A stretch of 62,838 bases of DNA from Paenibacillus timonensis (GCF_022427145.1 NZ_JAKSXN010000032.1:1-62838), one strand, 5' to 3'; positions 10,084-18,571 are shown, counted from the stretch's first letter. The notes: generated by a model not told the origin, from the sequence alone. Program-made: numbers and translations.

Positions 10084-10325
10084 CCTCCCGACCCGTAGCG
10101 TATGATCGCTAGGGACGAGAGGAAATTTCCCGTGGTACCACCCTAGTTAGCGTCGGACATGCTTTGTCCTAGCTCCCTTTGCACCCTTAACGCGGGCAAA
10201 ACGATGATGATTTGCGCATCATAACTCCAAGGCGAGTTCATCTGCATTCCCCAACCGGCTTGCACCCTACGCCGGCTCTCTGGATGGCGGAATCCAAATT
10301 ACTATTCCTCTTCAAAGTTCCACAA
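10084..10325 (-). promoter_or_regulatory. T-box leader (leucine) of leuS
   Basis: On the minus strand this holds the hallmark T-box AGGGTGGTACCACG (10144-10131), followed by a terminator hairpin (CCTCTCGTCCC...GGGTCGGGAGG) and a run of T at 10083-10077. Upstream is Stem I with GAGAGCCGGCG and GGTGCAAGCCGG. The segment GATGAACTCGCCTTGGAG places CTC (Leu) in the specifier position. Uncharged tRNA-Leu should stabilise the antiterminator and let leuS be transcribed. The 10017-10488 gap is filled mainly by this element. Confidence 0.93.
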
Positions 10326-10423
10326 TATAGAATTGGATTATCAATCATTATATAAATAATGCCACGGATCGTCAATGCCGGTTCGCGCTCCCTGCGTTCG
10401 CAAATTTTTCACCGACGAACCCC

Positions 10424-10451
10424 TTTACAGTTTCACTCAAAAGTGTATAAT
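10424..10451 (+). promoter_or_regulatory. sigma-A-type promoter of tRNA-Pro
   Basis: TTTACA (10424-10429), a 16-nt spacer and TATAAT (10446-10451), 37 nt ahead of the tRNA. Confidence 0.75.
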
Positions 10452-10488
10452 GTATTAATGTTTCCCCCAAATTTAATATTACTGATGA

Positions 10489-10562
10489 CGAGACGTGGCT
10501 CAGCTTGGTAGAGCGCTTGCTTCGGGAGCAAGAGGTCGCAGGTTCAAATCCTGTCGTCTCGA
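10489..10562 (+). tRNA. tRNA-Pro (anticodon CGG)
   Basis: A full cloverleaf: acceptor CGAGACG / CGTCTCG with discriminator A, D-arm with AGCTTGGTAGAGC, anticodon stem CTTGC / GCAAG with loop TTCGGGA (anticodon CGG, codon CCG), and T-arm GGTTCAAATCC. CCA is not encoded. It stands at the border between the conserved com/leuS block and the variable region, a common place for integration, though no matching att repeat was seen. Confidence 0.95.
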
Positions 10563-10576
10563 TATTTGGTAACACC

Positions 10577-10606
10577 AAAAACCCTTGATTGGATCAAGGG
10601 TTTTTT
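10577..10606. terminator. bidirectional terminator between tRNA-Pro and the MerR gene
   Basis: AAAAACCCTTGAT TGG ATCAAGGGTTTTTT: a near-perfect hairpin with A-run and T-run on either side, serving the tRNA (plus) and the MerR gene (minus). Confidence 0.9.
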
Positions 10607-11031
10607 ATTTTGTCTACACCACCGGAAGTACCGGCTTGCCAGCCTTTGAGCATCTCTTGGGCTTTTTGCGGATCAACCATGAGCAAAGCCCTATACTCCA
10701 GCATCTTGTTAAGAGTGTCCAGCATCTGGTCGTATTCTTCCTTTTTGCTTTCGATCTCCCTTATCTTGCCGCGAATCCAATCTATAATCTGCTCGTTCGT
10801 GCGCGCATTGGCGTCGTGGTCTTGCAGCACGTTCTTCAGTTCGGCCAGCGAACAGCCGATGGACTGAAACTTCTTGATCAGCTTCAACCGCTCGACGGCC
10901 TCTTCCGAATAGTTGCGGTAATTGTTGCTTTCCCGTCGGACATGTCGCTCATCCAGCAAGCCTTCCTTTTCATAATAGCGGATCGTATGGATCGTCAATC
11001 CCATCTTGTCGGCCAGTTCCTGAATTTTCAT
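10594..11031 (-). CDS. MerR-family transcriptional regulator
   Basis: A 145-residue regulator starting at the second ATG (11031, MKIQEL), 8 nt after AAAGGAG. The N-terminal winged helix has MGLTIHTIRYYEKEGLL, followed by RNYSEEAVERLKLIKKFQSIGCSLAELK and a long dimerisation coiled coil (about 75-120). No Cys cluster for metal sensing is present, which fits the aldehyde/electrophile or acid-responsive MerR subgroup. It is transcribed away from the NAD-epimerase gene at 11123 and very likely controls it. Confidence 0.92.
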   Translation of the reverse strand: MKIQELADKMGLTIHTIRYYEKEGLLDERHVRRESNNYRNYSEEAVERLKLIKKFQSIGCSLAELKNVLQDHDANARTNEQIIDWIRGKIREIESKKEEYDQMLDTLNKMLEYRALLMVDPQKAQEMLKGWQAGTSGGVDKIKNP

Positions 11032-11053
11032 CCTCATTTCTCCTTTGGGCCGC

Positions 11054-11084
11054 TTGCCCTAGAGTTCACTTCATAGTTTATGCT
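11054..11084 (+). promoter_or_regulatory. MerR-type promoter/operator with 19-bp spacer
   Basis: TTGCCC (11054-11059) and TATGCT (11079-11084) are separated by 19 nt. The over-long spacer contains the imperfect dyad CTAGAGT-TC-ACTTCATAG. Long spacers carrying a dyad are the signature of MerR-activated promoters. A second palindrome, GCTTAA/TTAAGC, overlaps and follows the -10 (11082-11098). Confidence 0.55.
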
Positions 11085-11122
11085 TAACTTGTTTAAGCAG
11101 TCAACTTGTGAAGGAGGAACTC

Positions 11123-11971
11123 ATGATGCATGTGTTTGTAACAGGAGCCACAGGGTATATCGGCTCCGCGGTCGTACAGGAACTGATCAGCGCGGGACAT
11201 ACTGTGACGGGTCTTTGCCGAACTGAAAAGAAAGCCGCGGGATTACAGGCGGCGGGCGCCGAAGCGCTTTACGGCACGCTGGATGATCTCGATACGCTGC
11301 GCGGCGCCGCCGCGGCTGCGGACGGCGTGATTCACCTGGCGTTCACCAACGATTTCTCCGACTTTGAAGGCGCGTTGGCTCTGGATTTGCGTGCCGTCGA
11401 AGTCATGGGCGCCGCGCTCGAAGGATCCGGGAAGCCGTTCATAACCACGGCTCACGCCAATGGGCATGCCGTGGATCAAGCGGTGCTCGCCATGACAGAG
11501 CGGAGCATTCGGGCATCCATCGTCTCGCTTGCTCCGTCCGTACACGGCGAAGGGGATCGGGGATTTGTGCCCATGATGATCAACATCGCCCGGGCAAAGG
11601 GCTTTGCCGCCTACATCGGCGACGGCACGAATCGTTGGCCGGCGGTTCATCGCCTGGATGCGGCGGTTCTGTACCGCCTTGCGCTGGAGTCCGCCCCGGC
11701 GGGTTCACGGCTGCTTGGCGCCGGCGACGAAGGCATTCCGCTCCGTGAGATCGCCGAGGCGATCGGACGGCAACTGAACGTGCCTGCGGTCAGCATAACC
11801 TCCGAAGAAGCTGCTGCCCATTTCGGTTTTCTTGGCGCCATTGCGGCATATGACATCACAAGCTTATACAACACGGCGCAAGCGGGTCCGGCAACCCGCG
11901 AGCTTCTTGGCTGGAAACCGGTGCAACCCGGATTGATCGCCGATCTCGAAGCAGGACACTATTTTGCATAA
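11123..11971 (+). CDS. NAD(P)-dependent epimerase/reductase of the extended SDR family
   Basis: A 282-residue Rossmann-fold protein starting at 11123 (MMHVFVTGATG) after AAGGAGG. It has the N-terminal TGATGYIGSAVV loop and the NmrA/epimerase-like strand DGVIHLAFTND. The catalytic Tyr-x3-Lys of classical members is not obvious, and the segment HANGHAVDQ sits in that area. Homologues are often annotated as SDR or dTDP-glucose 4,6-dehydratase-like proteins controlled by a neighbouring MerR. The substrate is unknown; stress-related detoxification is an inference from the regulator type. Confidence 0.85.
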   Translation: MMHVFVTGATGYIGSAVVQELISAGHTVTGLCRTEKKAAGLQAAGAEALYGTLDDLDTLRGAAAAADGVIHLAFTNDFSDFEGALALDLRAVEVMGAALEGSGKPFITTAHANGHAVDQAVLAMTERSIRASIVSLAPSVHGEGDRGFVPMMINIARAKGFAAYIGDGTNRWPAVHRLDAAVLYRLALESAPAGSRLLGAGDEGIPLREIAEAIGRQLNVPAVSITSEEAAAHFGFLGAIAAYDITSLYNTAQAGPATRELLGWKPVQPGLIADLEAGHYFA

Positions 11972-11974
11972 AAT

Positions 11975-12024
11975 AAGGGGACGGCCCCAAAGCCTTTAAG
12001 GGCTCTGGGGACATCCCCTTTTTT
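11975..12024. terminator. bidirectional terminator
   Basis: AAGGGGA..CCCCA..AGCC TTTAA GGGCT..TGGGG..TCCCCTTTTTT forms a long hairpin between two converging genes. Confidence 0.85.
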
Positions 12025-12026
12025 CG

Positions 12027-12818
12027 TTAAAAGATCGTAGGTACCATACCTCCGTCCATGCGGACCGGGGAGCCTCTAAATGCCGAGGCATGGGGGCTGC
12101 ATAAGAAAACAGCCAATCGGCCGATTTCGAACGGACGAATAAACCGCTGCAACTCGGAATGCGCCAGGTTTGCGGCCATGAATTTTTTCTCCTTCTCCGC
12201 AAATGCCAGGTCTTCCGGATACAGCTGTTCGATGATCCGTTGCACCTTTTCGGATAGCGTGGGTCCCGGCATGATCGTGTTCGAGGTGACATCCGTTCCG
12301 GCCGTCAGTTTGGAAAGGCTTTTGGAAAGCGACAATAACATGGATTTGGTCATGCCGTACTGAGGCATTTGTCCCGAGGGCATCACCGCTTCCTCGCTGG
12401 CCATGAACAGGATTCGGCCAAAGTTATTTTTCAGCATCTTGGACAGATAGAACTTCGTCAAAGCGTTCGCGGCAAGGACATTCGTCCGAATATAAGTTTC
12501 CCAGACCTCATCGTTCACGTCTTCATAAGACATGATTTCGTAGATCCCCATATTGTTAATCAAAATATCCACCTCGGGATACCGCTCCAACAAGGCGTTT
12601 CTTTGCTGCGGGTCCACCAAATCGGCTGAAGCGTTCTGCGGCGAAGTTGCCGGGAACTCCTGCTTCAACTCCCGTACGGTTCGCTCGACCTCTTCCGGAT
12701 CCCGGCCATTGACCAGTATGTGAACGCCCTCTCGCGCAAGCTCGAAAGCGGTGGCTCTCCCTATCCCCTTCGTTGACCCGGTGACTAAAGCCGTTTTGTT
12801 GCCTAATCCCATATCCAT
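12027..12818 (-). CDS. short-chain dehydrogenase/reductase
   Basis: A 263-residue classical SDR. The start at 12818 (MDMGLGNKTALVTG) follows AAAGGAGA; the open frame continues upstream but the extra residues are not SDR-like. It has TGSTKGIG near the N-terminus, NNMG in place of NNAG, and a catalytic Ser (FMASEEA) and Tyr-x3-Lys (YGMTK) that are intact. The C-terminal MDGG is present. The substrate cannot be told from sequence. It lies downstream of the AraC-type regulator at 12970 in the same direction, with a 151-nt gap. Confidence 0.9.
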   Translation of the reverse strand: MDMGLGNKTALVTGSTKGIGRATAFELAREGVHILVNGRDPEEVERTVRELKQEFPATSPQNASADLVDPQQRNALLERYPEVDILINNMGIYEIMSYEDVNDEVWETYIRTNVLAANALTKFYLSKMLKNNFGRILFMASEEAVMPSGQMPQYGMTKSMLLSLSKSLSKLTAGTDVTSNTIMPGPTLSEKVQRIIEQLYPEDLAFAEKEKKFMAANLAHSELQRFIRPFEIGRLAVFLCSPHASAFRGSPVRMDGGMVPTIF

Positions 12819-12969
12819 GGATGTATGTCTCCTTTTGCTGTATTCGCGACAAGCCGGCGGGATGCCCAGATGGCAGCACTCCGGCGTCTGGATAGAGATT
12901 ATGTTACCGGGTCGGGCTCGTTCGGTAACTAGCGTACAGCGACAAAATCCTTGGATCTGGCGCCATCTG

Positions 12970-13977
12970 TCAGGACGGTCTCCTCCCCAATAGAGCGGAG
13001 CGCCAGTTCGAAGGCGTATCTCCTTCCCAGAGACGGAAAGCGCGGTAAAACGAGTTCTGGTCCTCATATCCGACCAAGAAAGCGACTTCTTTGATGTTCA
13101 GCTCGGGATTCGCCAAATACGCCCGGGCCTGCTCGTGCCGAGCCTGGTTCAGCAGCTGCTTGAACGTAGTGCCTTCGTCTGCCAGCCGGCGCTGCAAGGT
13201 GCGGTCGCTCATGCCCAGCTCCTTCGCCACAAAGCGAATGTCCAAACGTCCTTCACCTAATCCGCGCTTCAGAGTCCGGCAAACCGCCTCCGCGATCGAA
13301 CGCGATCGTTTCTCATCAAGTGACCGATCCAACACAGGGGACAGAATCTCCAGCAATTCCTGGTTATAAGAAACAAACGGCCGGTCCAAATCCCTTCGAT
13401 CCAGCATCAGCCGGTTTCCGTTCGAACCGGTGGTGACCCGGCACCCGAAATAAGCTTCCAACGCCTTTACGTCGCCCACGGAGCCGGAAAATTCCACGGA
13501 ACGGGCCTTGATGGGTTGTCCGGTCCCCCGACGTCCAAGCTCAAGGAGAAAGGCCATCGTCGTTCCGATCAGCACGGGAGGGCCGGTAAGCTCACTCGCC
13601 CCACCCTTCAACTCCAAGGTACAGTGCGATCCCGTTTCGTTGACCAGCAAGGTTTCCGGAGGACACATGGGTTTGTAACGCGCCATTCCGTACAACGCAT
13701 CCCGGTAATTCCGGGCATGATAGGTCGCTAAAACGGTTGGCGGATAGAGATCCGATTCAAACGTAGCCGCCAGCTTCACAACGGCTTTGGCGGTATCGCC
13801 CATCAAGTCGGCATAGGTCTGCCATATCCGAAAATATTGCGCCGTGGTGACGGCCACCGGATCCGTCAAACGCGTGAGCGTCAGCCGTGCTTGTCTAGCC
13901 ACCTCAAAAGGATCGATTTCCAATAGCTGCAGTCCCACCCAAAAACCAGGCGGAATGGTGATGCGGTCAGTATTCAT
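12970..13977 (-). CDS. AraC-family regulator with arabinose-binding-like N-terminal domain
   Basis: A 335-residue protein. Residues about 20-210 match the long all-helical N-terminal domain found in AraC proteins of the OruR/ArgR type (Arabinose_bd). Residues about 235-330 form the two HTH motifs (LDIRFVAKELGMSDRTLQRRL and IKEVAFLVGYEDQNSFYRAFRLWEGDTPSNWR). The likely target is the downstream SDR gene. The ligand is unknown. Confidence 0.9.
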   Translation of the reverse strand: MNTDRITIPPGFWVGLQLLEIDPFEVARQARLTLTRLTDPVAVTTAQYFRIWQTYADLMGDTAKAVVKLAATFESDLYPPTVLATYHARNYRDALYGMARYKPMCPPETLLVNETGSHCTLELKGGASELTGPPVLIGTTMAFLLELGRRGTGQPIKARSVEFSGSVGDVKALEAYFGCRVTTGSNGNRLMLDRRDLDRPFVSYNQELLEILSPVLDRSLDEKRSRSIAEAVCRTLKRGLGEGRLDIRFVAKELGMSDRTLQRRLADEGTTFKQLLNQARHEQARAYLANPELNIKEVAFLVGYEDQNSFYRAFRLWEGDTPSNWRSALLGRRPS

Positions 13978-14042
13978 CGGTTATGGATCTCCTTCGCTCT
14001 GCTACCTTATCGTTCATGGTTATGATAAGTAGTATATAACAA

Positions 14043-14070
14043 GAAAGCAGCCTCCGGGGAGGCTGCTTTC
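14043..14070 (-). terminator. intrinsic terminator after the ArAE gene
   Basis: GAAAGCAGCCTCC CG GGAGGCTGCTTTC, a 13-bp perfect stem, lies just after the stop of the minus-strand exporter gene. Confidence 0.8.
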
Positions 14071-14075
14071 GTTCG

Positions 14076-15020
14076 TTACGATATTTTAAGCTCCGCTTTC
14101 GTCTGGAGACGGCTTCGCTCCTTAATCGGAAGCGGTAGTCCCAGCTTCTGCAGCTCGGCGTAGATCCAATCCGCGTGGTACGCATAAACGGTTTCGATTT
14201 TGTACCGCAGCTCTTCGCCGCTGGTTCCCGCCGTTGCCGAGTCGCTCCGCTCTTGATCGGTGTCGAGCAGCAACTGTCGATGCTCGCTCAGCAACTGCTG
14301 CAAAATCACCAAATGCTCATAGATATGGCGATACGATTCAATTTCTTTGCCGATGTGATCCATCGATTCGCTTAGATCTCGCGTCAAATGGAACTCCTCT
14401 TTGCATAGCTGATAATACTTCTCCAAGCCGTTTAACTCCGCGCGAAAGCTTTTCAAATCGACGGCTTCCCGGCATGTCGTGATTTGCCCGAACAAATCGG
14501 CCATCCGTTTGGCGACCGCTTTGCGCGCCTTTTCCAAATCGGCTTCATGTTTAGGCGGAAAAACGACCAAGTTGACGACGACGGCAACCGCAATCCCGAT
14601 CAGCGTGTCCGTGATCCGGTTAATGCCATAGAAGATAGGGCTTTCGCCCGGCTGGAGATTAAGCATGATGGCTAAAAAAACGATACAACCGATCGATATC
14701 GACTTGTTCCATTTCAGCAAATTGCAGACATAAATCACGACGATGACGCCTATCGCGCAATACACCGCGTTTCCCGGTTCGATCATGGCGAAACCCGCAC
14801 CGACGATCGCCCCGACGAATGTCCCCATCGTCCGGTGTTTCCCGGCTGTAAACGAGTTGGTGACCGAATTTTCCATGGAAATGATCGTTGCGATCGCTGC
14901 ATAGAAAGGATATTCCAGGCGCATTAACGCGGCAATGATCACGCACAAACAGATGGCTAGGCCCGTCTTGAGATTGCGCAAACCGATCGTCCATTTCAAT
15001 CTTATCAACCCCCAATTCAA
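14076..15020 (-). CDS. aromatic acid exporter family (ArAE/FUSC) membrane protein
   Basis: A 314-residue protein with about six N-terminal membrane helices (residues 15-150; YPFYAAIATIISMENS is typical of the family) and a C-terminal soluble helical region (150-310) with coiled-coil character. This is the ArAE_1 layout of B. subtilis YgaE-like proteins. Export of aromatic acids is known for related FUSC proteins; the cargo here is unknown. Translation starts at TTG: the one at 15020 is given, but the TTG at 14999, after GGGGG, has a better ribosome binding site and would give a 307-residue protein. Confidence 0.88.
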   Translation of the reverse strand: MNWGLIRLKWTIGLRNLKTGLAICLCVIIAALMRLEYPFYAAIATIISMENSVTNSFTAGKHRTMGTFVGAIVGAGFAMIEPGNAVYCAIGVIVVIYVCNLLKWNKSISIGCIVFLAIMLNLQPGESPIFYGINRITDTLIGIAVAVVVNLVVFPPKHEADLEKARKAVAKRMADLFGQITTCREAVDLKSFRAELNGLEKYYQLCKEEFHLTRDLSESMDHIGKEIESYRHIYEHLVILQQLLSEHRQLLLDTDQERSDSATAGTSGEELRYKIETVYAYHADWIYAELQKLGLPLPIKERSRLQTKAELKIS

Positions 15021-15243
15021 CTCAGCCCGTATTATATAAGAAGGGTTGATCCGGCCTCAACCCAATATGTACTAGCGGACGGCCGTTTTCGGGGAAGTTT
15101 GGTTATCTTTCATGAAATATTCAAATAATTTCAAAGAACTTACAGAGACGTCATGATCCCGGTTCCAACTTAAGGGGTTGGAGGAAAATTTGCCGATCCA
15201 GTTGAATAAACCAAAATCTGGATAAACTGTTACTGGGGTGATC

Positions 15244-15728
15244 ATGTTGCTGATTAATATCATCGCCGGATTCCTGGTTCCCTGGATTGCCGGCGCTTTT
15301 CTGATATATCGGGACAAAAAAGCGATGCTGCTCGCCTTTCCTTCGGCGGGTTCATGTCGCTGCTGTTCAACGACTTCGGCGTTTATACCAAATGGTGGCA
15401 GTTACATCCGGATCACATGGAATCCGTAACCACCATACCGTTTAACCTTGGGATCTATCCGATCGTGGCGGGCTGGATGCTTCACTTCATTTTCCGTACC
15501 CGGTTCCGTTTCAATGCCGCCTTGATGATCGCTGGTTCTGCCGCTTTATTGACCGGTGCCGAGTTCGTATACGTCTGCCTGAAAAAGATTCAATACGGAA
15601 ACGGTTGGAATATCGGCTGGACCTATTTGTCCTATTTTCTGGCACTAGGGGCTGTATACGGCTATTCCTTCTTGCATGCCCGATTATTCGTTCCCCGGAA
15701 CGGGCAACAAGAACCTTCCGGACCTTAA
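15244..15728 (+). pseudogene. frameshifted CBO0543-type small membrane protein gene
   Basis: Two frames together encode one membrane protein. Frame one gives MLLINIIAGFLVPWIAG and reaches KKAMLLAFP; frame two continues FGGFMSLLFNDFGVYTKWW and runs on through about four membrane helices. The join at about 15343-15350 needs one extra base (probably one T lost from CCTTTCGG). The RBS GGGGTGA precedes the ATG. The split could be a real inactivating mutation or a sequencing error. The family has no known function. Confidence 0.7.
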
Positions 15729-15747
15729 CCCCAAAGTCACGCAATGC

Positions 15748-16947
15748 CTATTTCCCCACCATCAGATCCATGACGTCCCGGCGCATACTTAACGGGGCTT
15801 CCCGGGTGGGACGACCCACCCGGACGAGCATCTGAATCGTGCCCCCGCCGGGGGCATAATCGCGATGGATGCCGTCGTACAGAGCCTTCATTTCCGGGTA
15901 CTCTTCCAAGGCTTGGCTTAACGGCTGGACGGCCAGGCCCAATCGATGCGCTTCCAGGATCAAGCGACTGTATGCCATACCGCTTTGAACCTGGGAAGAT
16001 CGGGTATTAGCGGAAGTTATGATCATGGCATAAGCCGACGTGCCTTCAACCGAAGTTACGGTTGACTTGACGAACGTATCGGCTGCAGCTTGGCCGGCGT
16101 TCAGGGACGGAAATAACGTAACCATTCCCTGCATCAGATGCCGCATGAGGCCCTGAGTTCCTTGTCCCTCGACGGAAAAGCCGTAACGGTATTTATTTTT
16201 CTCACGCTCGTTGGCTCGAAATATAAGCTCCGTTTCCTTCATCACCCGTCTTACGCCCGCCTCGATCTTAGCGGCTTGAATCGCGTACCCGCCAAGCCTC
16301 TGAACGTCGTTCTCATCCTGGTACAACGCAACCTGCACCCCGTACTCGTCGCCGATTCCTTCAAGCATTGCCGTGGCTTCGGAAGAAAGCTTGCCCGGTT
16401 TGTAGGCTCCCCGGTTCGTATCCGGCAAAAACAATAACGGATATAACGGCTCGGTTCGCGGCCCGGCTTGCGACAACGTAATGCGCGCCACTGGCTTCTT
16501 CTCCATGCTGGCCTTCAAATCCCGCTCGTCGTATTCTCCTTCCGGGAACAGCCGAATCTCCGCATCATCCCCCGCCTGAAGCCCGGCAATGCGCACGTAC
16601 TCCAGAAACGTCCCCTGGGTCACCATCATTTGCCGGGCTAACGGATCCACCTCGGGCGTCAGTCGCCCGGAATCGGCATACAAATCAAATACGCTCGAAT
16701 CCGCAGGGTCCAGCCGAATCTTCCAAGGCTGCATGTTATGCCCGCTCGCTGCGAGCAGGCCGCGTGCAACCAAGCGAATCCGCGGATCGTCTACCTGCTG
16801 CGCGTATTCGGGTTGCCACGGTTCAAGATATTTCGGCGATGTCCCTATCCCGCTGATCAGAAGCAGCGCCGTAAACGCCGCAACGATGAAAATGCCGGTT
16901 CCCGCTACGATCATCCTCACTCGACCTCTCCCTTTTTTCGGCCTCAT
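15748..16947 (-). CDS. Acg-type nitroreductase-fold membrane-anchored flavoprotein
   Basis: A 399-residue protein with an N-terminal membrane anchor (about 12-34) followed by a duplicated nitroreductase-like domain. Cues are RGLLAASGHNMQPWKIRL (Acg-type) early on and the C-terminal RLILEAHRLGLAVQPLSQALEEYPEM. It resembles the Acg family, FMN-binding proteins that have lost catalytic features and may store flavin. Its ATG overlaps the TetR stop (ATGA), so the pair is one operon. RBS AAGGAGAGGG. The function is unproven. Confidence 0.82.
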   Translation of the reverse strand: MRPKKGRGRVRMIVAGTGIFIVAAFTALLLISGIGTSPKYLEPWQPEYAQQVDDPRIRLVARGLLAASGHNMQPWKIRLDPADSSVFDLYADSGRLTPEVDPLARQMMVTQGTFLEYVRIAGLQAGDDAEIRLFPEGEYDERDLKASMEKKPVARITLSQAGPRTEPLYPLLFLPDTNRGAYKPGKLSSEATAMLEGIGDEYGVQVALYQDENDVQRLGGYAIQAAKIEAGVRRVMKETELIFRANEREKNKYRYGFSVEGQGTQGLMRHLMQGMVTLFPSLNAGQAAADTFVKSTVTSVEGTSAYAMIITSANTRSSQVQSGMAYSRLILEAHRLGLAVQPLSQALEEYPEMKALYDGIHRDYAPGGGTIQMLVRVGRPTREAPLSMRRDVMDLMVGK

Positions 16948-17612
16948 CGGTCGCCCTCTCCTTGTCCGGACCGGATCGAACGAATCAGCAGCGCATAAGC
17001 TTCCGCCACAAATTCCTCTGGCGTCGTCTTGTAGTAGTTACGAATGTAGTTTCCTTTCTTTCCCGCAGTATTAAATACGCCAACGGTGCACGCCCATAAC
17101 ACGAGCGCGGTATTCTCCGGATGGATATCGGGACGCATGGATCCTTCCGCAATTCCTTTGTTCAAAATTCCGATGAGACTGCCCATGACCTGTTCGCCGA
17201 GTTCGTAGCAAGCTTCCCGGGACGGGTCCGGAACGTCATTCTTAAAATCAAGCTCCCCGTTTTCGTATTCCATGATCGCGCGAAAATAGTCGGGATACAT
17301 AAGGCTGAACCGATGTAACGTCAAGGCCATCTGCTTGAGTTCTCCAATGGCATCGGAACGGTCCCCTTTCTCCTTGTCGTCTCTCAACATTTGGAGCAGT
17401 TGTTTGTACCCGCGGGTCATGATTTCGAAATAGATTTGTTCCTTGCTGCTAAAGTAGACGTATAGCGTCCTTTTGCTGAATTCTGCCGCTCTCGCGACGT
17501 CGTCCATCGTCGCTAGATCGTAGCCTTTATCAAAAAATACCTTTTCCGCCGCCTCAATAATATCCTGCCTGCGCTGTTCGCGGGCTTTTTCTTTGCGCTC
17601 CTGGCTTCCCAA
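16944..17612 (-). CDS. TetR-family transcriptional repressor
   Basis: A TetR regulator of 222 residues if it starts at the TTG at 17612 (after GGGGGGA); an in-frame ATG at 17645 would give 233 residues but lies inside the palindromic promoter region. The N-terminal HTH reads MDDVARAAEFSKRTLYVYFSSKEQIYFEI. The C-terminal part (90-220) resembles the domain of fatty-acid or multidrug sensors. It is translationally coupled to the Acg-like gene and should repress both through the operator at 17646-17670. Confidence 0.9.
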   Translation of the reverse strand: MGSQERKEKAREQRRQDIIEAAEKVFFDKGYDLATMDDVARAAEFSKRTLYVYFSSKEQIYFEIMTRGYKQLLQMLRDDKEKGDRSDAIGELKQMALTLHRFSLMYPDYFRAIMEYENGELDFKNDVPDPSREACYELGEQVMGSLIGILNKGIAEGSMRPDIHPENTALVLWACTVGVFNTAGKKGNYIRNYYKTTPEEFVAEAYALLIRSIRSGQGEGDR

Positions 17613-17629
17613 AGGATTCCCCCCATAAA

Positions 17630-17670
17630 ATGCACTATAGTGCATAAAAGTAAACTCGTAGTTTACTTTT
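17630..17670 (-). promoter_or_regulatory. TetR operator: two adjacent palindromes
   Basis: AAAAGTAAACT-CGT-AGTTTACTTTT (17646-17670) is a perfect 11-bp inverted repeat. Immediately beside it lies the perfect 16-bp palindrome ATGCACTATAGTGCAT (17630-17645). Both are directly upstream of the TetR start, as expected for an autorepressor. Which one TetR binds is an inference; the 11-bp dyad has the usual TetR-site look. Confidence 0.75.
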
Positions 17671-17782
17671 ATTATAGTTCCCTTTCATTTCCTGTCAACC
17701 CTGGTTCAACCGTTCCCGAAGGCCCCGGTTTCAACGCAAACAGCCCCCTTCAAGAGAAGGGGGCCGTAATTCTTGTTATGCG

Positions 17783-18571
17783 TTATCCGCGGAACATGGC
17801 AACGATCCATTCCGCCAGCGGTTTCCACATTTTTGGATATTCCTGGGCAATCAAAGTCTTCACCTGATCAGCGTGAATGCTGGCGAAGTCATCGTTTTGG
17901 ATGGCCAGGGTATACGCGCCCCTGACGGCATCGCCGATGGCGATATGCCCGCTGGCATACCCCCCGATGGCAATCCTTGATGCAATAGCCAAGCCGCCGA
18001 ATGCATAAACGCCTAAGGATAAACCGCCGAAAGCCAGTACGCCCACCGCAGCTCCGCCGGCAGCGACGAAGCCGGCCGCCAAAGCGCCCATAGCCAGGAG
18101 CAGGGCCAAGGCCAGCGCACCCAGGCTGATCAGACCCGCCGCCATCACTCCAAGGCTTATGCCGCCAAGCGCGAGGAGTCCTAACGACACGGCGCCAACG
18201 GCAATATTGCCGATCGCAATCACGCCTTTCGCGACGTAGAGGCCGCGTCCTATATTGATGTGAATAAGCGGAACGCCAAACCAGGTAACCTTGCTTTTAT
18301 ATTCGTAATGATAACGATACGGAGCGGCGGAAGAAGAGGTTCCTTTTAGCAACTTCTGATTCTCCTCCGGCATATTCCGGACCAAATGATCCATGCTAAC
18401 CTGAAACAACTCGCATAAGGCAATCATTTTATCCGTTTCCGGGTACGATTGACCCGACTCCCACTTCGATACGGCCTGCCGCGATACGCCGATCGCTTCC
18501 GCCAGATTTTCCTGGGACATTCCTTTTTGTCTCCGATAGTTCTGCAGCTTTTCTGCAAAATCCATATTCAT
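17783..18571 (-). CDS. XRE regulator fused to a hydrophobic repeat domain
   Basis: A 262-residue protein starting at 18571 (MNMDFAEKL) after GGAGGCGGGGTG. Residues 5-60 form an XRE helix-turn-helix (MSQENLAEAIGVSRQAVSKWESGQSYP). After a linker and WFGVPLIHINIG, residues about 125-235 consist of short imperfect Gly/Ala/Leu/Ile repeats (variants of AIGNIAVGAVSLGLLALG). These could build a beta-helix or a membrane-embedded stack. The last 30 residues are soluble. The role and DNA target are unknown. The repeat domain may tether the regulator at the membrane. Confidence 0.85.
   Translation of the reverse strand: MNMDFAEKLQNYRRQKGMSQENLAEAIGVSRQAVSKWESGQSYPETDKMIALCELFQVSMDHLVRNMPEENQKLLKGTSSSAAPYRYHYEYKSKVTWFGVPLIHINIGRGLYVAKGVIAIGNIAVGAVSLGLLALGGISLGVMAAGLISLGALALALLLAMGALAAGFVAAGGAAVGVLAFGGLSLGVYAFGGLAIASRIAIGGYASGHIAIGDAVRGAYTLAIQNDDFASIHADQVKTLIAQEYPKMWKPLAEWIVAMFRG

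Noticed and set aside
7674..10112. 812-codon open frame on the plus strand
   Set aside because: It is fully antisense to leuS, whose motifs and length are unambiguous. Long antisense frames are common in GC-rich genes, and this one has no RBS or recognisable domain.
10489..10562. tRNA-Pro as attachment site of an integrated element
   Set aside because: No repeat of the tRNA 3' end was noticed within the window and the recombinase-like gene is 27 kb away and may be inactive; left as a general possibility only.
15072..15317. 81-codon minus-strand ORF
   Set aside because: It overlaps the 5' part of the CBO0543-type gene, has no RBS and no recognisable domain.
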